DNA of 64,000 nt, taken from contig NZ_KI421504.1 in the NCBI RefSeq assembly GCF_000473165.1, positions 806,596 to 870,595 on the forward strand. The letters are read 5' to 3'. Of the stretch, positions 46,851 to 55,299 are shown one piece after another. The DNA is from Leisingera aquimarina DSM 24565 (lineage in GTDB: Bacteria > Pseudomonadota > Alphaproteobacteria > Rhodobacterales > Rhodobacteraceae). Both the position numbers and the translations under genes were made by a program. The stretch's first letter is position 1. The number at the start of each line of letters is the position of its first letter. Under the pieces are notes generated by a model. That model was not told where the DNA came from, ran no database searches, and worked only from the letters and a program-made list of their open reading frames with translations.

Positions 46851-47855
46851 ATGATTTTGAATTCCTATGGTGATATGGCGCAGCACCTCTTTCTCCGCAG
46901 CCGCAATGCGGAATTGCAGCAGAATATAACCACGCTCTCCGAAGAGTTTGCGACCGGTAAGTCGTCTAACCTGACCGAACGTCTGGGTGGTGACTTTACC
47001 TATCTGGCGGATCTCGAAAACACCTTGAACCGGCTCGACAGTTATATGGTCGCCAATGGCGAAGTGCAGCTGTTTGCCACCACGACGCAGGGCAGCCTTG
47101 ATAAGGTGCAAAGCCAGGTGCAAGCGATGCGGAATGACATCCTGACATTGTCACCCGCAATTGACGTGGACAACGCTGAGCAGTTCGGAAGCCAAGCCAA
47201 GCAAAGAATGTCCAGTGCAATCAATCTTTTGAACGCATCTGCCGGTGGACGTACAATCTTTGCCGGGACCGCGACCGATACTAAACCGCTCAACGATACC
47301 GGTACCCTAATGAGTGCTATCCTCACTGAGGTCTCCGGGCTGACGACAAGCAATGACGTCATTCAGGCCGTGAAGGATTGGTTTGATGATCCAGCTGGAT
47401 TCGACACTGTCATGTACAGCGGTTCCACCACTTCGCTGCAGCCTGTCACTGTTGGCGAGGGTGAACAGGTAACACTGGGCATCCGCGCTGATGATGACAA
47501 TCTCAAACATGCGCTGCAGAGTTACGTCATTACAGCATTAGCAGATGAACCCAGTCTCGGTTTGACGGATGATGTGAAAGTCGACCTTGTCCGCCAAGCC
47601 AGCAGCGAGCTTACAGACAGCGTGGACAAGCTGATTCAGTTGCAAGCGGATGTTGGCTTTATCGAAGGCCAGCTTGAAGCGGTGAATACCCGCAATGAGG
47701 CTTCGAAAACCAGCTTGAGCATTGTTAAAAACAATCTGGTCTCAGCTGATCCCTATGAAACCTATACACGGCTGGAAGAAGCACAAACACAGCTTGAAGG
47801 TCTTTATACAATCACTTCGCGCAGCTCACAGCTCTCACTGTTGAATTATCTCTGA
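46851..47855 (+). CDS. flgL: Flagellar hook-associated protein 3 FlgL
   Basis: A 334-residue flagellin-like junction protein that links FlgK to the filament. The N-terminal helix (YGDMAQHLFLRSRNAELQQN) and C-terminal helix (ETYTRLEEAQTQLEGLYTIT) are of the flagellin/FlgL type. It is 3 bases from flgK and overlaps flgI by one base. Confidence 0.92.
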   Translation: MILNSYGDMAQHLFLRSRNAELQQNITTLSEEFATGKSSNLTERLGGDFTYLADLENTLNRLDSYMVANGEVQLFATTTQGSLDKVQSQVQAMRNDILTLSPAIDVDNAEQFGSQAKQRMSSAINLLNASAGGRTIFAGTATDTKPLNDTGTLMSAILTEVSGLTTSNDVIQAVKDWFDDPAGFDTVMYSGSTTSLQPVTVGEGEQVTLGIRADDDNLKHALQSYVITALADEPSLGLTDDVKVDLVRQASSELTDSVDKLIQLQADVGFIEGQLEAVNTRNEASKTSLSIVKNNLVSADPYETYTRLEEAQTQLEGLYTITSRSSQLSLLNYL

Positions 47856-48961
47856 TGCTGGTATTTCTTCGCCTCCTTATCGCTTGCCTGATCCTTATGC
47901 CTGCAATGGCGCAGGCAAATACCATCCGTCTCAAAGATCTGGTTGAATTTGATGGCGTCCGCGGCAACGATCTGGTCGGTTACGGCCTGGTCGTTGGCTT
48001 GGATGGCACCGGTGACGGGCTGCGAAATTCGCCGTTTACCGAAGAAATCATGTCCAACATCCTGGAGCGGCTAGGTGTCAATGTGACCGGTGAGCAGTTC
48101 CGGCCAAAAAACGTTGCTGCGGTCTTTGTAACCGCCACGCTGCCGCCTTTTGCCCGGGTAGGAAGCACCATTGATGTAACGGTGTCAGCCATCGGTGACT
48201 CCAAGAGCCTCTTGGGTGGCACCCTGATCATGACACCGCTCAATGCAGCGGACGGGCAGATTTATGCTGTCTCCCAAGGTACAATTCTGGCGGGTGGAGC
48301 GGTTGCTGAAGGCAACGCGGCCACGGTAACCCAAGGGGTGCCAACGGCCGGTGTGATCCCTTCGGGCGCCCGGGTCGAACGTGAGATCGGCTTTGATCTG
48401 TCCTCTCTTAGCTCCATGCGCCTGGCCTTGCGGGAGCCGGATTTCACCACAGCCGGCCGGATTGAACGGGCGATCAACGATGAGTTTGGCCGCAACGTTG
48501 CCCTGATGCGGGATTCCGGAACGGTCGAGATTGATATCAAGCGCACAAACACCCGTTCGACGGCTCACGCCGTGGGCCGGATCGAGAACATACTGGTTGA
48601 ACCTCAGCGCAAGGCGCGGGTAGTTGTGGATCAGCGTTCCGGAACGATTGTGATGGGCAGCGATGTGCGGATTTCCCGCGTTGCGGTGGCTCAAGGGAAC
48701 CTTACTTTGCGGATCGAAGAGACGCCGCTGGTGGTGCAGCCTAATCCCTTCGCAAATGGTGAAACGGTTGTCGTTCCGCGCACCGGTGCAGCTATTGAGG
48801 AAGAAGAGGGCGTCCAACTTGCCGAAGTGCCGGAGACAACTTCGCTGTCCGAAGTCGTGGCAGGTTTGAATGCCTTGGGGGTGTCGCCGCGGGACATGAT
48901 CGATATTCTCAAAAGCCTGAAAGCGGCCGGTGCATTGCATGCAGAGTTTGTTGTCCGTTAG
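47855..48961 (+). CDS. flgI: Flagellar P-ring protein FlgI
   Basis: A 368-residue periplasmic protein with a signal peptide (MLVFLRLLIACLILMPAMAQ, then A) that forms the P ring around the rod in the peptidoglycan layer. The motifs IRLKDLVEFDGVRGNDLVGYG and LVVGLDGTGDGLRNSPFTEE are typical. It ends the flgEKLI unit with a strong terminator 25 bases after its stop. Its downstream neighbour is an IS cluster, not a flagellar gene. Confidence 0.96.
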   Translation: MLVFLRLLIACLILMPAMAQANTIRLKDLVEFDGVRGNDLVGYGLVVGLDGTGDGLRNSPFTEEIMSNILERLGVNVTGEQFRPKNVAAVFVTATLPPFARVGSTIDVTVSAIGDSKSLLGGTLIMTPLNAADGQIYAVSQGTILAGGAVAEGNAATVTQGVPTAGVIPSGARVEREIGFDLSSLSSMRLALREPDFTTAGRIERAINDEFGRNVALMRDSGTVEIDIKRTNTRSTAHAVGRIENILVEPQRKARVVVDQRSGTIVMGSDVRISRVAVAQGNLTLRIEETPLVVQPNPFANGETVVVPRTGAAIEEEEGVQLAEVPETTSLSEVVAGLNALGVSPRDMIDILKSLKAAGALHAEFVVR

Positions 48962-48986
48962 ATCAGCATGAGCAGACGCGGAGAAG

Positions 48987-49022
48987 AGCCCTGGCCCAGC
49001 TTGCAGCGGCCAGGGCTTTTTT
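48987..49022 (+). terminator. Terminator of the flgE-I unit
   Basis: A perfect 10-bp GC stem (48987-48996 with 49008-49017) followed by TTTTT. It insulates the IS cluster from flagellar transcription. Bases 49023-49159 show no gene. Confidence 0.93.
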
Positions 49023-49159
49023 GTATCGCGATATGCGGGCTGGACACGCAGTTCTGGACAAGGACCCATGCTGTTGCACGGTTTCGTTTGGGTGGAGAAG
49101 GGGGCTCATCCGCGCAAGTTTCGTGGGTATTGCAACATGAAAGTTGCAAGCACTAAAAC

Positions 49160-49510
49160 TAATACTGGCCTTGCCCTCTTGGCGTCGCCGAAAACACTTG
49201 GCTTTCACCGAAACCGAGGTTGGTTGTGACGGTGATGGAGTTGCGCACATAGTACTTGCTGATCAGGTGGAACAGCAGCTGCCCGCCGATCCGGGCGATG
49301 GGCAGGTATTAATGCTAATCCAGGATCAGGAAGTCTGGGCGGAAGATCAGGTCCGCGATTTGCACCTGGCGTTCTCCGCGTGCTCCAGCATCCAGTCTGC
49401 GACCAGATCAACGACGTCAAGGACCGGTCCGCACCGGTCGTTCCGGATGCAGGTGCCTGCGCCGCAAATCAGAAGTAACCGCCCGGCAAAGGCGCTTTGG
49501 CGCGGTTCCG
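49160..49510 (-). pseudogene. istB: IS21 istB remnant (second IS21 copy)
   Basis: On the minus strand, several frames give IstB pieces in the right order: CIRNDRCGPVLDVVDLVADW, RPDFLILD, then after stop codons YLPIARIGGQLLFHLISKYY and RNSITVTTNLGFGE. These are the segment after Walker A, the Walker B region and the sensor region of IstB ATPases. There are at least two stop codons and a frameshift. Its istA partner is probably the remnant at 51430-52000 on the same strand, separated from it by later insertions. Confidence 0.75.
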
Positions 49511-49544
49511 GTGCTCCCTGCGACGCTGCGATAGCAGCGTACCA

Positions 49545-49650
49545 CCATGGCACCAGTTCGTTCATGGGTGTGATCTTTTGATCCGCAATCTGAGCCAGAA
49601 CCCAGGTGAGCCATGCCTGCGCATCATCGTTGTTTATCTTCGCGGTTTTG
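49545..49650 (-). pseudogene. IS66 transposase C-terminal remnant
   Basis: The minus strand reads TAKINNDDAQAWLTWVLAQI, then ADQKITPMNELVPWWY, the C-terminal end of IS66-type TnpC (compare DPQAWLADVLARLPG in the copy at 53011-54485). It is cut at ~49650 by the plus-strand IS21 copy. It is a different IS66 lineage from the one downstream. Confidence 0.75.
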
Positions 49651-49655
49651 CGCAG

Positions 49656-50549
49656 CGGTTTGAGACACCGCCCGGTCGTCAGGCGCAGGTGGGCTTTGCC
49701 GAGTTCAAGGTGGAGTTCAAAGACGAGCCTGGTATGACCCGGAAAGTCTGGCTTTGCAGGCTCGTTCTTGGTCACTCGCGCCGGCTCTGGGGCCGGTTTG
49801 CGTCCAGCCAGAACTTGCAGACGGTTCTGCGGTGCCACATCGCTGCCTTTGGGGAAATGGGTGGGGCACCGGAGGAGGTCCTCTATGACCGAATGAAGAC
49901 CGCCGTGATTGGCGAGGATAGCGCTGGCGTCGTCACGTATAACAGCTCGCTCGTTGCCCTTTTGAACCATTACGGCGCAGCGCCACGGGCCTGCAAACCA
50001 TACCGAGCGCAAACCAAAGGCAAGGTTGAGCGTCCGTTCCGATACATCAGGCAGGACTTCTTCTTGGCTCGGACGTTCCGCAATATCGACGATCTCAACG
50101 CCCAGTTCGACGCATGGCGGTGCGAGATCGCCAATCCCCGGGTGCACGCAACCACGAGTCGGGTCGTTGACGAAGCTTTTGCAGAGGAGAAACCTGCGCT
50201 CAAATCGCTGCCCGCCATTCCCTACAGCGCTGTTCTGACGGTTGAACGGCGGGTCAGCCATGAAGGCATGGTCTCAGTCGATGGCAATTACTACTCGGTG
50301 CCGGACACCACTCGCAGGCGCACGGTCGAAGTGCAGAACCACGTCGACGAGATCCGCGTCTTCGAAGATGGCATCTGCATTGCTCGCCACCCGGTGCTGG
50401 AAGGGCGCAATCGGCGCCGGGTTGACCCCGCGCATCGCAAATCTCCGCCGCCACGCACCATAGCGCAAAGGTCGAAGGGCGTACCGCAGCGCTCACTCGC
50501 GTTCTATGATGCGGTCGGTCAGCGGCTGGCCGCAGGAGGCGTGCAATGA
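49656..50549 (+). pseudogene. istA: IS21 istA transposase, N-terminally truncated
   Basis: From RFETPPGRQAQVGFAEFKVE the product follows IstA through the DDE core (APEEVLYDRMKTAVIGEDSA; ALLNHYGAAPRACKPYRAQT; KGKVERPFRYIRQDFF) to the C-terminal beta-barrel (VSVDGNYYSVPDTTRRRTVE). The helix-turn-helix N-terminus is absent because the gene is joined to IS66 debris at ~49655; codons upstream of this point read antisense to that debris. Confidence 0.85.
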
Positions 50550-51378
50550 CCGCAACACTCGACCGGATCCGGGGCGCACTTGTCGGCCTGAAGATGCCAC
50601 GCGCACTCGAAGCGCTGGACCACACGATGCAGAAGCTGGAACAAGGCGAGATCTCAGGGATCGAGGCACTGGATGCACTTCTCAGCGAGGAATACGCCAC
50701 CCGAGAAACCCGCCGGATTGATGTCGCACTGAAGACCGCCAAGCTGATGCCGATCAAAACACTGGAAGTTTTTGACTTCACCTTCCAGCCCTCGCTTGAT
50801 CGGGAACGGATTACCGCGCTGGCGCAGCTGGACTTCATTCGCCACGCCGGGACCGTCCACTTCCTGGACCCGCCTGGTACCGGCAAGTCCCATCTGGCGA
50901 CGGCACTGGGCGTAGCGGCTGTGAAGGCTGGAAAGCAGGTCCATCGTGCAACATTGGCCGAGCTAATCGAGGCCCTGGTCAAGGCTGAGCGTGAGGGGCG
51001 TCTGGACGACAAGATCCGCTTCTATGCAAGGCCATTGCTCTTGATCCTGGATGAAATCGGGTACCTGCCCATTGCCCAGGGCGGTGCAAATCTGTTCTTC
51101 TAACTGGTGAATGCCCGTTGCGAAAAGGGGGCTATGATCCTGGCATCCAACCGAGGCTTTGCCGGATGGGGTGATGCCTTCGGCGACCCCGTCGTGGCCA
51201 CAGCGCTATTGGATCGGCTGTTGCATCACGCCGCCGTCATCCAGATCGAAGGCGCCAGCTACCGCCTGCGCGGCCACATCGATCTGATACCTGAACACAC
51301 CCGCACAAACGCACCCATCACACCGCCGCCGCCAAACGGCGCGGCCGTCCACCAAAAAACGGAGCTGCAAGTCACTGA
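50546..51378 (+). pseudogene. istB: IS21 istB helper ATPase with a nonsense codon
   Basis: The frame has the IstB start (MTATLDRIRGALVGLKMPRA), a variant Walker A DPPGTGKSHLATALG and Walker B LLLILDEIGYLPIAQGG. At 51101-51103 TAA replaces the expected glutamine codon (FF-stop-LVNARCEKGAMILASNRGFA). Beyond it the IstB sequence continues in frame to about 51330, where a further frameshift precedes the basic tail KRRGRPPKNGAAS ending at 51376-51378. One base change at 51101 would restore most of the protein. Confidence 0.88.
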
Positions 51379-51429
51379 ACCGGCTGACAACCAAAACCGC
51401 AATACTGGGGAACTGTAGCCTGCCTGTTT

Positions 51430-52000
51430 TGGGAAAATGTGAGATGCCATTGATAAGTGCCCCGGCACAGACGGCTTCTACGACCGCCAGCCGATCAGCC
51501 AGGATGGCCCCAAGGATGTCTGCCATTTGTATGTCAGCATAGGGCCGACGTTCCAGTTTGCACTGACCGCGTCTGACCGCGGTAGGCAGTTCCCAATTCT
51601 TGAACGGCGCTCCGTTGCGCAATGTCCCAGGATCTCGGGCTGAAACAGGAAAACAGTGTCGCGGGTCGCAGAGTGATTTGCCGGGTCCGAAGGCGCGCGC
51701 GGCTGCCGACAATACGCCCTTACTGCCAGCAGTCCAATCGGTCGGCAGAGGCCCTGATCACACCGGGCTGACATACGGAACAAGGCTGGTGCGCTATTCC
51801 GGACCGTTCTGCCTTGCAGCTCCAGATGCGGTTGCGCCAGGAAATAGGCCAGTCAGCGGGCTTTCAGCCGGGCCTTCAGCTCGCCATAAGAATTGAATTC
51901 TAACCGAGACACGAAGAACCGGCGCCGGATCACGCCGAGCTGGTTCTCGGTCCGACCTTTCTCCGAACCGGAAGCGGGAGTGCAGGTCCGTCCGATTGGG
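51430..52000 (-). pseudogene. istA: IS21 istA remnant (second IS21 copy)
   Basis: The minus strand gives IstA C-terminal segments in order but in different frames: ENQLGVIRRRFFVSR near 51930-51975, YGELKARLKAR near 51860, then GTLRNGAPFKNWELP, and QMADILGAILADRLAVVEAV near 51460-51530. These correspond to the stretch after the catalytic core and the C-terminal helical part. Frameshifts and stops are numerous. 52001-52200 between it and IS66 tnpA shows nothing recognisable. Confidence 0.65.
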
Positions 52001-52200
52001 CGTCATGCACAATCTATCGCGTCTCGCGCGGAAACTTGAAACTCGCGGTAGATCTGCTTGAAGGACTTAACCTAACGGAAATACGCCCGCTGATCTTCGC
52101 AGTTTTTTGTACCGCCAACTTCACCAATCCGCTCTCTCAATGTATGCTTCCGGCGGAGGCCGTCTGACGAGATCACGGTGCTGGTGATAAGTCCGACCTT

Positions 52201-52602
52201 ATGGCCGACCATAAGTTCAGACCCGAGATTGAAGTCCTTTCCGCCGCTGACGCTCCGCGCCGGCGGCACTGGAGCGATGCGGATAAAATCCGGATCGTGG
52301 AGGAAAGCTTTGCGGGGCATAGCAAGGTGGCAGCGACAGCCCGGCGGCATGGTGTATCGCGCTCTCTTTTGACGATATGGCGGCGGCAATACCGGGACGG
52401 GGAACCTGGCGACGAGACCTCACCGGCATTTATCCCGTTGACGCTTTCGCCTGGGTCGCCCGCGCCAGCACCAGTCGCACAGTCTGGAGCCGGCGATGTC
52501 CAACTCGAGATCGTGCTGAGGAACGGGCGCCGGCTCCTTGTCCCCTCCACAGTGGACCCCGAGATGCTGGCCCGGCTTCTTCCGGTGCTGGAGGGGCGAT
52601 GA
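52201..52602 (+). CDS. tnpA: IS66 accessory protein TnpA
   Basis: A 133-residue protein with a helix-turn-helix of the IS66 Orf1/TnpA type (WSDADKIRIVEESF; VAATARRHGVSRSLLTIWRR) and an acidic, Pro-rich second half ending in LARLLPVLEGR. It is the only apparently intact gene of the IS66 transposition set. It overlaps tnpB by four bases (ATGA at 52599-52602). Confidence 0.9.
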   Translation: MADHKFRPEIEVLSAADAPRRRHWSDADKIRIVEESFAGHSKVAATARRHGVSRSLLTIWRRQYRDGEPGDETSPAFIPLTLSPGSPAPAPVAQSGAGDVQLEIVLRNGRRLLVPSTVDPEMLARLLPVLEGR

Positions 52603-52913
52603 TCGCCTTCCCGGCGGGGGTATGCGTTTGGATCGCAGGCGGAGTGACCCACATGCGGCGCGGCATGAACACCCTGGCTCTGACAGTTCAGCAGGGTCTT
52701 GGGCGCGACCCGCATGCGGGTGAGATCTTCTGCTTCCGGGGGCGCAAGGGCGACCTGGTCAAACTGCTTTGGCATGATGGCGTCGGCATGTCGCTCTACA
52801 CCAAACGGCTGGAAGCGGGGAAGTTCATCTGGCCGGTCAGCGGGACCGGCGAAGCGGTGCAGATCTCCGCTGCCCAGCTCGGATACCTGCTGGGGGGGGA
52901 TCGGCTGGCGTAA
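52599..52913 (+). pseudogene. tnpB: IS66 Orf2/TnpB with a homopolymer frameshift
   Basis: The product (MIAFPAGVCVWIAGGVTHMR; GRDPHAGEIFCFRGRKGDLV) follows IS66 Orf2-like proteins to YLLGG. Then a run of eight G (52892-52899) shifts the frame to an early TAA at 52911-52913. With seven G the frame would continue as IGWRNPRWTQRPAKAG. The loss affects only the last ~16 residues. Transcriptional slippage on the G run could restore some full-length product. Confidence 0.82.
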
Positions 52914-53588
52914 TCCGCGCTGGACACAACGCCCTGCAAAGGCGGGATAAACTGGTCTCATCAGCCCTGTTTCCATAGGTTTTGCGGTGCGCACGTGGTA
53001 GGTCTCGGCCATGCCAGAGGCCGCTACCGGGATTGCCGGATTGCGCGCCGCACTTGCGGCATCGGAAGCACGTGCCGAAGCTGCCCAGACTGAACTTGCG
53101 CAGGTCCGGGCGGCGGTCTCGACCTCCGAGGCGATGATCAAGCATCTCCGGCTCGAGATCGCCAAACTCCGGCGCGAACAATATGGCCACAGCTCGGAAC
53201 GGCGTGCCCGCTTGATCGACCAGATGGAGATGCAGCTCGAGGAGCTCGAAACTGCGGCCGCCGAGGATGAGACCGCGGCAATGAGGCTGACGAAGGCCGC
53301 GGCCGTGGCCGGCTTCGAACGCCGCCGCCCGGCACGCAAGCCCTTTCCGAACCATCTGCCGCGTGAACGTGTGGTGGTCGAGGCCCCCACCGCCTGTTCC
53401 TGCTGCGGCTCAGATCGCATCGTGAAGATGGGGGAGGACATTGCCGAGACGCTGGAGGTGATCCCGCGGCAATGGAAAGTGATCCAGACGGTCCGTGAGA
53501 AGTTCACCTGCCGGGCTTGCGAGAAGATCAGCCAGCCCCCGGCGCCCTTCCATCCCACGCCCCGCGGCTGGGCCGGGCCGAACCTGCT

Positions 53589-53625
53589 GGCGTTCGCCAT
53601 GCGTTCGCGACCCATGGCGAACGCC
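53589..53625 (+). repeat. 12-bp inverted repeat at the tnpC deletion junction
   Basis: GGCGTTCGCCAT (53589-53600) and ATGGCGAACGCC (53614-53625) are perfectly complementary with a 13-base loop. The hairpin replaces the missing middle of tnpC. It does not share arms with the element at 53730-53771. Confidence 0.7.
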
Positions 53626-53729
53626 CCTTTGGCGGCGGCGCTCCACCTGCCGCTCTGTTCCACTTCTCCCGTGACCGCGGAATGGTCAACCCGAACCGGC
53701 ACCTCGCCGGGTGGCAGGGCATCCTGCAA

Positions 53730-53771
53730 GCCCCTCTCGGCAGCATGGCAGTGCCATGCGCCTGCCGGGCA
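53730..53771 (+). repeat. Palindromic mini-element inserted in IS66 tnpC
   Basis: Between WQGILQ and ADAYGGYN, adjacent in intact TnpC, lies a 42-base element encoding an in-frame 14-residue insert. It begins GCCCCTCTCGGC and ends CGCCTGCCGGGCA, the same arms as at 33486-33525. The fold is the same: outer GCCC/GGGC, GGC/GCC with one bulged A, then a perfect 7-bp stem GCATGGC/GCCATGC with loop AGT. The core stem differs from the other copy yet keeps pairing. Confidence 0.75.
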
Positions 53772-53843
53772 GCGGATGCCTATGGCGGCTACAACGACCT
53801 CTACCGCGCCGGACGCGATCCGGCGCCAGTCAGCAGCGCATTC

Positions 53844-53878
53844 GCCGGTGGGCTCGAACCAGTGGCGCCTTCACCGGC
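53844..53878 (+). repeat. Second in-frame hairpin insertion in IS66 tnpC
   Basis: About 39 extra bases stand between SSAF and CWSHARR, which are adjacent or nearly so in related proteins. Arms GCCGGTG (53844-53850) and CACCGGC (53872-53878) are complementary. On the minus strand the interior holds GGTTCGAGCC, which looks like a tRNA T arm placed beside a 7-bp acceptor-like stem. Sequence differs from the element at 53730-53771. Confidence 0.5.
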
Positions 53879-54481
53879 TCATTGCTGGAGCCATGCCCGG
53901 CGCAAATTCTTTGAGCTCGCCGACATCAAAGGAATAATCCGCAGGGGCAAGCCTGCCCATGACATCTCGCCCGTGGCGCTGGAGGCGGTGGCCCGGATCG
54001 ACGCGGTCTTCGACATCGAGCGCGGCATCAATGGCCTGCCCACCGAAGAACGGCACGCCATCCGGCAACGGCTGTCCCGCCCTCTGGTCGAGGCATTGCA
54101 CGACTGGATGCGCACGGAGCGCGACAGGATGTCGAAGCATAACCCAGTTGCCAAGGCGATCAGCTACATGTTCACCAAGGACCGATGGGCGGCCTTCAGC
54201 CGCTTCCTTGACGATGGCCGTATTTGCCTGACGAACAATGCGGCCGAACGGGCCCTGCGGGGCGTTTCTCCCGGCCGGAAGCCCTGGCTCTTCGCCGGGT
54301 CCGAGCGCGGCGGCGGCCGCGCCGCGTTCATGTATTCCCTGATCGTCACTGCCAAGATGAACGATGCCGATCCCCAAGCCTGGCTGGCCGATGTCCTCGC
54401 CCGGCTGCCCGGCACGACGGCATCCCGTGTGCCGGATCTATTGCCCTGGAACTGGCCCCCGGCCGAGAAAAGGATAGCTGC

Positions 54482-55084
54482 ATGACCCTGATCGCCCGCC
54501 TGCGGATCATCCTGAACGACGTTGATCCTCTGCCTATGCGCCATATCGAGGTGCCGCTGAAGATCAGGCTCGACTGGCTGCATGAGGTTATGCAGGCAGC
54601 TATGGGCTGGACCGATACCCATCTCTATGAGTTCCGTGCCGGCGATGCTGGTTGGGGCATACCAGATCCGGATGGGTTCTATGATGGCCCGTTGCCCGCA
54701 AAGAAAACGACGCTGGAGAAGGTGCTCGAGGGGACCGGCGTCAGGACGGTCCAATATATTTATGACTTCGGCGACGACTGGGACCACAGCATCCGGGTCG
54801 AGGGGGTCAACGATGCCACCCCCGGCGTGCTCTACCCACGGCTTCTCAAGGCCACCGGCGCCTGTCCGCCCGAGGACGTCGGCGGCGCTTGGGGCTACGA
54901 AGAGTTCCTCGAAGCCCTCGCTGATCCCGGCCACGAGCAACACGAGGACATGATCCGCTGGTCGGGTGGCTCGTTTGATCCCGACGATCCCAAGGCCGAC
55001 AGGATCGTCGAGCGGCTTAACCAGCTTGCAAAGAAATGGACTCCGCGGCCCCGCAAACCCAAAACCCCCAAGGGCACTACCTGA
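54482..55084 (+). CDS. Plasmid pRiA4b ORF-3-like protein
   Basis: A 200-residue protein of the pRiA4b ORF-3 family: LRIILNDVDPLPMRHIEVPL at the start, WTDTHLYEFRAGDAGWG, YIYDFGDDWDHSIRVE in the middle and a basic C-terminal tail. The family's function is unknown. ATG overlaps the tnpC stop (ATGA), so it travels as a passenger gene of the IS66 element. It is intact while the transposase is broken. 55085-55268 shows no gene. Confidence 0.88.
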   Translation: MTLIARLRIILNDVDPLPMRHIEVPLKIRLDWLHEVMQAAMGWTDTHLYEFRAGDAGWGIPDPDGFYDGPLPAKKTTLEKVLEGTGVRTVQYIYDFGDDWDHSIRVEGVNDATPGVLYPRLLKATGACPPEDVGGAWGYEEFLEALADPGHEQHEDMIRWSGGSFDPDDPKADRIVERLNQLAKKWTPRPRKPKTPKGTT

Positions 55085-55268
55085 GAACTGCCCACGTCAG
55101 CGGTCTACGTCGGATCGTTACCTCTCAATCCCCCGAAGGAGCCTCTGAGTAGAAATTTCAGGGAGGTGCTTTGGGACGCCTTTGATTCCAAAAACAGAGT
55201 CAATTATGAATGCTTGTGGACAGTTACTGTGATCTGGAATCTGGAGAAAGCCCGGGCACTACATAGAT

Positions 55269-55280
55269 GCCGGGGCTTAC
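55269..55280 (+). repeat. Probable right terminal repeat of the IS66 element
   Basis: The complement reads GTAAGCCCCGGC, like IS66-family ends that begin GTAAGC. It marks the return to flagellar DNA 20 bases before the fliP stop. Confidence 0.6.
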
Positions 55281-55299
55281 GCCAGGTCATTGGAAGGGG

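Larger units (their letters stand above)
49656..51420 (+). mobile_element. IS21-family element, 5' truncated
   Basis: It contains the 3' two thirds of istA and a nonsense-mutated istB with the usual ATGA overlap at 50546-50549. The istA N-terminal DNA-binding part and the left end are missing. I could not identify the right terminal repeat. Confidence 0.8.
53011..54485 (+). pseudogene. tnpC: IS66 transposase TnpC with internal deletion and hairpin insertions
   Basis: The first ~195 codons are normal IS66 TnpC (coiled coil SEARAEAAQTELAQV, zinc motif CSCCGSDR..CRACEKIS, RGWAGPNLLA). Then about 120-130 codons containing the first part of the DDE domain are missing; the junction carries a 12-bp inverted repeat (53589-53625). 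The rest is in another frame (RPFGGGAPPAALFHFSRDRG onward; CWSHARRKFFELADIKG; NNAAERALRGVSPGRK) to TGA at 54483-54485. Two further insertions of about 13-14 codons, at 53730-53771 and 53844-53878, keep the frame. Confidence 0.88.
52201..55280 (+). mobile_element. IS66-family element with an accessory gene; left end lost
   Basis: The order tnpA-tnpB-tnpC is that of IS66, followed by a plasmid pRiA4b ORF-3-like gene. The right end is probably 55269-55280, where the complement reads GTAAGCCCCGGC, an IS66-type terminus. No matching left terminus is seen between 48960 and 52200. tnpB is frameshifted and tnpC has a large deletion plus several insertions, so it is inactive. Confidence 0.85.

Noticed and set aside
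49130-49260. Possible small plus-strand gene starting ATG at 49138
   Set aside because: No ribosome site, and the region reads as decayed IstB on the other strand.
49347-50261. A 304-codon minus-strand frame in the IS cluster
   Set aside because: Most of it is antisense to istA. Only its last part carries real IS66 and IstB relics, which are listed separately as pseudogenes.
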